Source: SURF-32 sp964648365 (GTDB taxonomy: Bacteria; Planctomycetota; Phycisphaerae; UBA1845). Taken from it: DNA of 26,452 nucleotides. The DNA lies in assembly GCA_964648365.1 (NCBI GenBank), contig CAZYLK010000077.1, forward strand, positions 1 to 26,452. The letters run 5' to 3'. The notes under the pieces were generated by a model. It was not told the origin of the DNA. It did not search any database and saw only the letters and a list, made by a program, of their open reading frames with translations. Within the stretch, counting starts at the first letter, position 1, and every line of letters begins with the position of its first letter. Shown here in pieces: positions 24,026 through 26,452 of this stretch. The position numbers and the translations under genes are program-made.

Positions 24026-24556
24026 CTACAGCGTCTTGCCGAAGATCACCTTGTCGTCGCCGGGGGCGTAGAAATCCCGCAGCGTGGCCTCGATGGCGTA
24101 CCCACAACGCTCGTAAAACCCGCGCGTCGGCAGGTACTGCGCCCGCCCGGACGTATCGATGAAGATGCGCGTTCCGCCCGCCGCGCGGATGCGTTCCTCG
24201 GCGTCCGCCATCAGCCGCTGGCCCAGTCCACAACCCTGCGCATCCGGGTGGACGGCGATCCAGTAGATGTCAAAGCTGGCGACCGTGCAGGGGACCGGGC
24301 CGATCGCGGTATAGCCCACCACCCGCTGTTCCTCATCCTCGGCCACCGTGAACCAGTAGCCGCTCAGCTCGCCGCGAGAGAGGAAATCGTGGACGAGTTC
24401 CAGCGCAACTTCGATCTCGTGCGGCGCGAACATGCCGGTCGCCGTGACGACCGCTTCGATCGCCTGCACGTCAGTCGCCCGCAGCAGTTGCCGCAGCGTC
24501 ACGTCGGACGCGGAAACGGCTGAGTTGACGTTCGGACTGGAATCGTGGTCGTTCAT
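24026..24556 (-). CDS. GNAT family N-acetyltransferase
   Basis: This 176-residue protein is a single GNAT domain of normal length. The acetyl-CoA-binding motif A reads IAVHPDAQGCGLGQRLM, with the Q-x-x-G-x-G/A pyrophosphate loop. Motif B is LPTRGFYERCGYAIEATL with the usual Tyr. DIYWIAV is the strand before the loop. It would move an acetyl group from acetyl-CoA to an amine of a small molecule or protein. Its ATG overlaps the stop of the upstream fused gene as ATGA (24553-24556), so the two are translated together and probably act on related substrates. The first 25 residues are Ser/Asn-rich and likely flexible. The 3' end lies 3 bases from the convergent sulfatase-like gene. Confidence 0.9.
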   Translation of the reverse strand: MNDHDSSPNVNSAVSASDVTLRQLLRATDVQAIEAVVTATGMFAPHEIEVALELVHDFLSRGELSGYWFTVAEDEEQRVVGYTAIGPVPCTVASFDIYWIAVHPDAQGCGLGQRLMADAEERIRAAGGTRIFIDTSGRAQYLPTRGFYERCGYAIEATLRDFYAPGDDKVIFGKTL

Positions 24557-26421
24557 GGTCCAGCGGTGCTCCGTGTACGTGTCGTGGTGTTCGTCTGACC
24601 CGCCGCCTTGGGCTTCTCGACTTTCTCCGGGCCGTGGATGGCGTCGGCCGCGGCCGCCAGCCCGACAAAGAACTGGCGCGCGTTGACGCCCAGCGTCCGG
24701 GTCCGGTAGCCGCCTTCCTGTACCACCAATGTCGGCAGCCTCAGCCCGCCGATCAACCGACCGTTGCGCTCCAGGTCCGACGCGGAGAGCGTCCACGAGC
24801 CGGTGGGGTCGCCTCGGGCGGTGTCCAGACCCAGGGCGACGATCAGGAAGCGGGGGTGGAAACGCTGAATGCGGCGCAGGGCCTGCTCCAGCGTCCGCCG
24901 ATAGCGCTCGCCGTCGACGTGTTCCGGCAGCGGGAAGTTGGCGTTAAAGCCCTCCCCCTGGCCCAGCCCGCGGTCGTCGAGAAACCCGCTGAAGTAGGGA
25001 TAGGCGAAGCTCGGGTGGCCGTGGATCGAGACGGTCAGCACGTCGTCGCGCTCGTAGAAGATCTCCTCCTGCCCGTTGCCGTGGTGATAGTCCACGTCGA
25101 GGATGGCGACCCGCCCGTGGGGACAGAAAAACTGGGCGGCGATGGCGACGTTGCAGAAATAGCAGAAGCCGCCGAACGAGCGCCGTTCCGCGTGATGGCC
25201 GGGCGGGCGAACGAGGGCGTAGGCCAGCCGGTCGCCGCGCAAAAGCTCCTCGGCCGCGGTGAGCGTGCAGTCCACGGCCCGCTTGGCTGCCAGGTACGCA
25301 TTGCGGTTCAGCGGCGTAAACGTGTCGATGCAGTAGTAGCCCGCCCGGATGGCCAGTTCCTTCGGCGGGCGGGCCTGGTTGCGGATGGGGAAGACATAGG
25401 GGTAAACCGACTTGCCGGCGGGCACCGTCTGGCAGGTCCGCTTCAGGTATTCGACAAAGCCGCGTTCGTGGACTTCGAGGATGTGTTTGTCCGGGAAGCT
25501 GCGCGGCTGGATGGTGTGGAACAGGCCGGTCTTCTCGATCTCCTTGAGGATGACGCGCACGCGGGCGGGCGCTTCGACGTAGCCGCGCTCTTTGATGTGG
25601 TGGATGTCGTGCTTGTCGTTGACGACCAGCGCGATTTGCGGCCGAACCGGGGCGGTCGCCCGGCTCTGCGATGTGCCCCCGAGGTCTGCCGTGCCGCGTC
25701 CACCCTCATCCGCGCCGCCGTCCCCCGGTGGCGGTTTGATGTACTTGGGCGGGCGGACGAGCACCGGATCGTCCTTGAAGGACGCGACGACGGTGTCGAT
25801 GTACTCCGGCGAGCACATGTCCGAGTATTTGCGTTCGAGGATGGCGCGGACGATGTCGCGGACCGCCTGCCGCCGCGGCGGACGGCCGCGCTCCACATCG
25901 TCGTACATCAGGAAAGGCAGCGCGCGCTGCCCGGGGCGGGTGGGCAGGCGATACTGGTTGTTGTCAAGCGGCCGCGCCCCGAAGCGCTCGTAAAAGCGGA
26001 GCCGGGCGATGTTCTGCTTGAGTACGGTCTTGTCATCGACGTCGTCGTCGGGGGCGCACTCGAAGAAGAGCCCGATCGCCCCGCTGCGGGCGACCTCCTC
26101 ACAGAGCCGGGCATACAGCGCGCCGCCTACGCCGCCGCCGGTGCCCTGCGTGCCGGCGGCCACGTAGTCGAGATACCAGAAGTTGAGCTGTGCATCGTGA
26201 AACGCCAGGGCGAAGCCGCGGACGTTGCCCTGGGCGTCGTCCGCGACGTACAGCAGCGCCCGAAAGCGATGCTTGAGCGGGTTGCGGAGCTTGTCCGGCA
26301 GGCCGGCGATCTCCTTCTCGGTGGCGCCGGGGAACTGCTCGCGCAGGATCTGCTGGATCTGCGCGATCTCGCGCTCGTCGATGGGGAGCAGGTCGTCGTA
26401 GATGCGGCGGATGCGAAACAT
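24553..26421 (-). CDS. Bifunctional GNAT acetyltransferase - acetylpolyamine amidohydrolase-like deacetylase fusion
   Basis: This 622-residue protein has two opposing domains. Residues about 1-165 form a GNAT domain: FWYLDYVAAGTQGTGGGVGG is motif A and ARLRFYERFGARPL motif B. Residues 165-255 are a linker with a Gly/Pro-rich end. Residues about 255-605 are a zinc deacetylase of the HDAC/arginase fold. His409-His410 (RPPGHHAERRSFGG) are the catalytic pair. Asp444 and His446 (ILDVDYHHGNG) with Asp533 (ALGLDTARGDP) are the zinc ligands, and Tyr572 (QEGGY) is the transition-state Tyr. The blocks RAGYYCIDT, QEEIFYERDDV and IHGHPSFAYPYFSG follow bacterial acetylpolyamine amidohydrolases more closely than AcuC. 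All catalytic residues are present. ATG 26421 lacks a purine-rich ribosome site. The 7-bp repeat lies in its leader. It is coupled to the downstream GNAT gene by a 4-base overlap. Confidence 0.9.
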   Translation of the reverse strand: MFRIRRIYDDLLPIDEREIAQIQQILREQFPGATEKEIAGLPDKLRNPLKHRFRALLYVADDAQGNVRGFALAFHDAQLNFWYLDYVAAGTQGTGGGVGGALYARLCEEVARSGAIGLFFECAPDDDVDDKTVLKQNIARLRFYERFGARPLDNNQYRLPTRPGQRALPFLMYDDVERGRPPRRQAVRDIVRAILERKYSDMCSPEYIDTVVASFKDDPVLVRPPKYIKPPPGDGGADEGGRGTADLGGTSQSRATAPVRPQIALVVNDKHDIHHIKERGYVEAPARVRVILKEIEKTGLFHTIQPRSFPDKHILEVHERGFVEYLKRTCQTVPAGKSVYPYVFPIRNQARPPKELAIRAGYYCIDTFTPLNRNAYLAAKRAVDCTLTAAEELLRGDRLAYALVRPPGHHAERRSFGGFCYFCNVAIAAQFFCPHGRVAILDVDYHHGNGQEEIFYERDDVLTVSIHGHPSFAYPYFSGFLDDRGLGQGEGFNANFPLPEHVDGERYRRTLEQALRRIQRFHPRFLIVALGLDTARGDPTGSWTLSASDLERNGRLIGGLRLPTLVVQEGGYRTRTLGVNARQFFVGLAAAADAIHGPEKVEKPKAAGQTNTTTRTRSTAGP

Positions 26422-26427
26422 CGGGGG

Positions 26428-26452
26428 GAATAGCGAATAACGAATGGCGAAT
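26428..26452. repeat. 7-bp tandem repeat GAATRRC at right edge (continues outside)
   Basis: Units GAATAGC, GAATAAC, GAATGGC and a partial GAAT run to the window edge, 6 bases upstream of the start codon of the GNAT-deacetylase fusion. Three of the unit spellings are the same as in the array at 14973-15007, so this is a dispersed repeat family rather than a local accident. Confidence 0.75.

Noticed and set aside
24634..26433. Open frame of 599 codons on the plus strand opposite the GNAT-deacetylase gene
   Set aside because: It is the mirror of a gene with clear catalytic motifs; high GC content makes antisense frames long. The translation has no domain and no ribosome site.

Overview
ORGANISM. 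The window is high-GC bacterial DNA with mostly tightly packed genes. It most likely comes from a planctomycete of the Phycisphaerae type. The best clue is a zinc ribbon of the form CxxCGYNLSG...CSECG next to membrane helices, seen in three separate proteins; I know this ribbon as very common in that group. HAF-repeat proteins, CocE-type hydrolases and sulfatase-like enzymes fit the same assignment. This is inference from gene content, since no rRNA is present. LAYOUT. Positions 1-164 hold the 3' end of an M29 aminopeptidase, followed by a small membrane protein with a zinc ribbon. Positions 719-6631 look accessory: a remnant of a rhuM-like gene, an array of alternating inverted repeats, a self-inhibited Fic AMP-transferase, two tandem overlapping paralogues (membrane anchor plus zinc ribbon, on the minus strand), and an intact RhuM gene. 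Positions 6597-9276 hold an unknown membrane protein and a CPA1-type cation:proton antiporter whose C-terminus is a collagen-like Gly-X-Y tail made by a 9-bp tandem repeat. A strong hairpin separates it from a convergent secreted HAF-repeat protein. Positions 11045-14950 encode two large GT-C (GT39-like) membrane glycosyltransferases, followed by a 7-bp tandem repeat and a solitary DNA methyltransferase. Positions 16182-18257 encode a CocE/NonD-type serine hydrolase, probably a lipoprotein. The minus strand from 21472 to 18284 carries fdxA, purD, tRNA-Gln(CTG) and a coiled-coil lipoprotein. A 54-residue membrane protein and a sulfatase-like enzyme follow on the plus strand. The right end carries a minus-strand pair: a GNAT domain fused to an acetylpolyamine-amidohydrolase-like deacetylase, coupled by an ATGA overlap to a second GNAT acetyltransferase. 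HOW THE GENES WORK TOGETHER. Most of the window is a mixture of unrelated functions. The clearest functional unit is the right-end pair (24026-26421), which puts acetyl transfer and acetyl removal in one polypeptide with another acetyltransferase beside it. The family resemblance suggests an acetylation/deacetylation cycle on polyamines or similar amines. The Fic/RhuM region is the clearest accessory patch. The glycosyltransferase pair probably serves cell-surface glycosylation from lipid-linked donors. All coordinates and motif positions were read by hand; no database search was possible.
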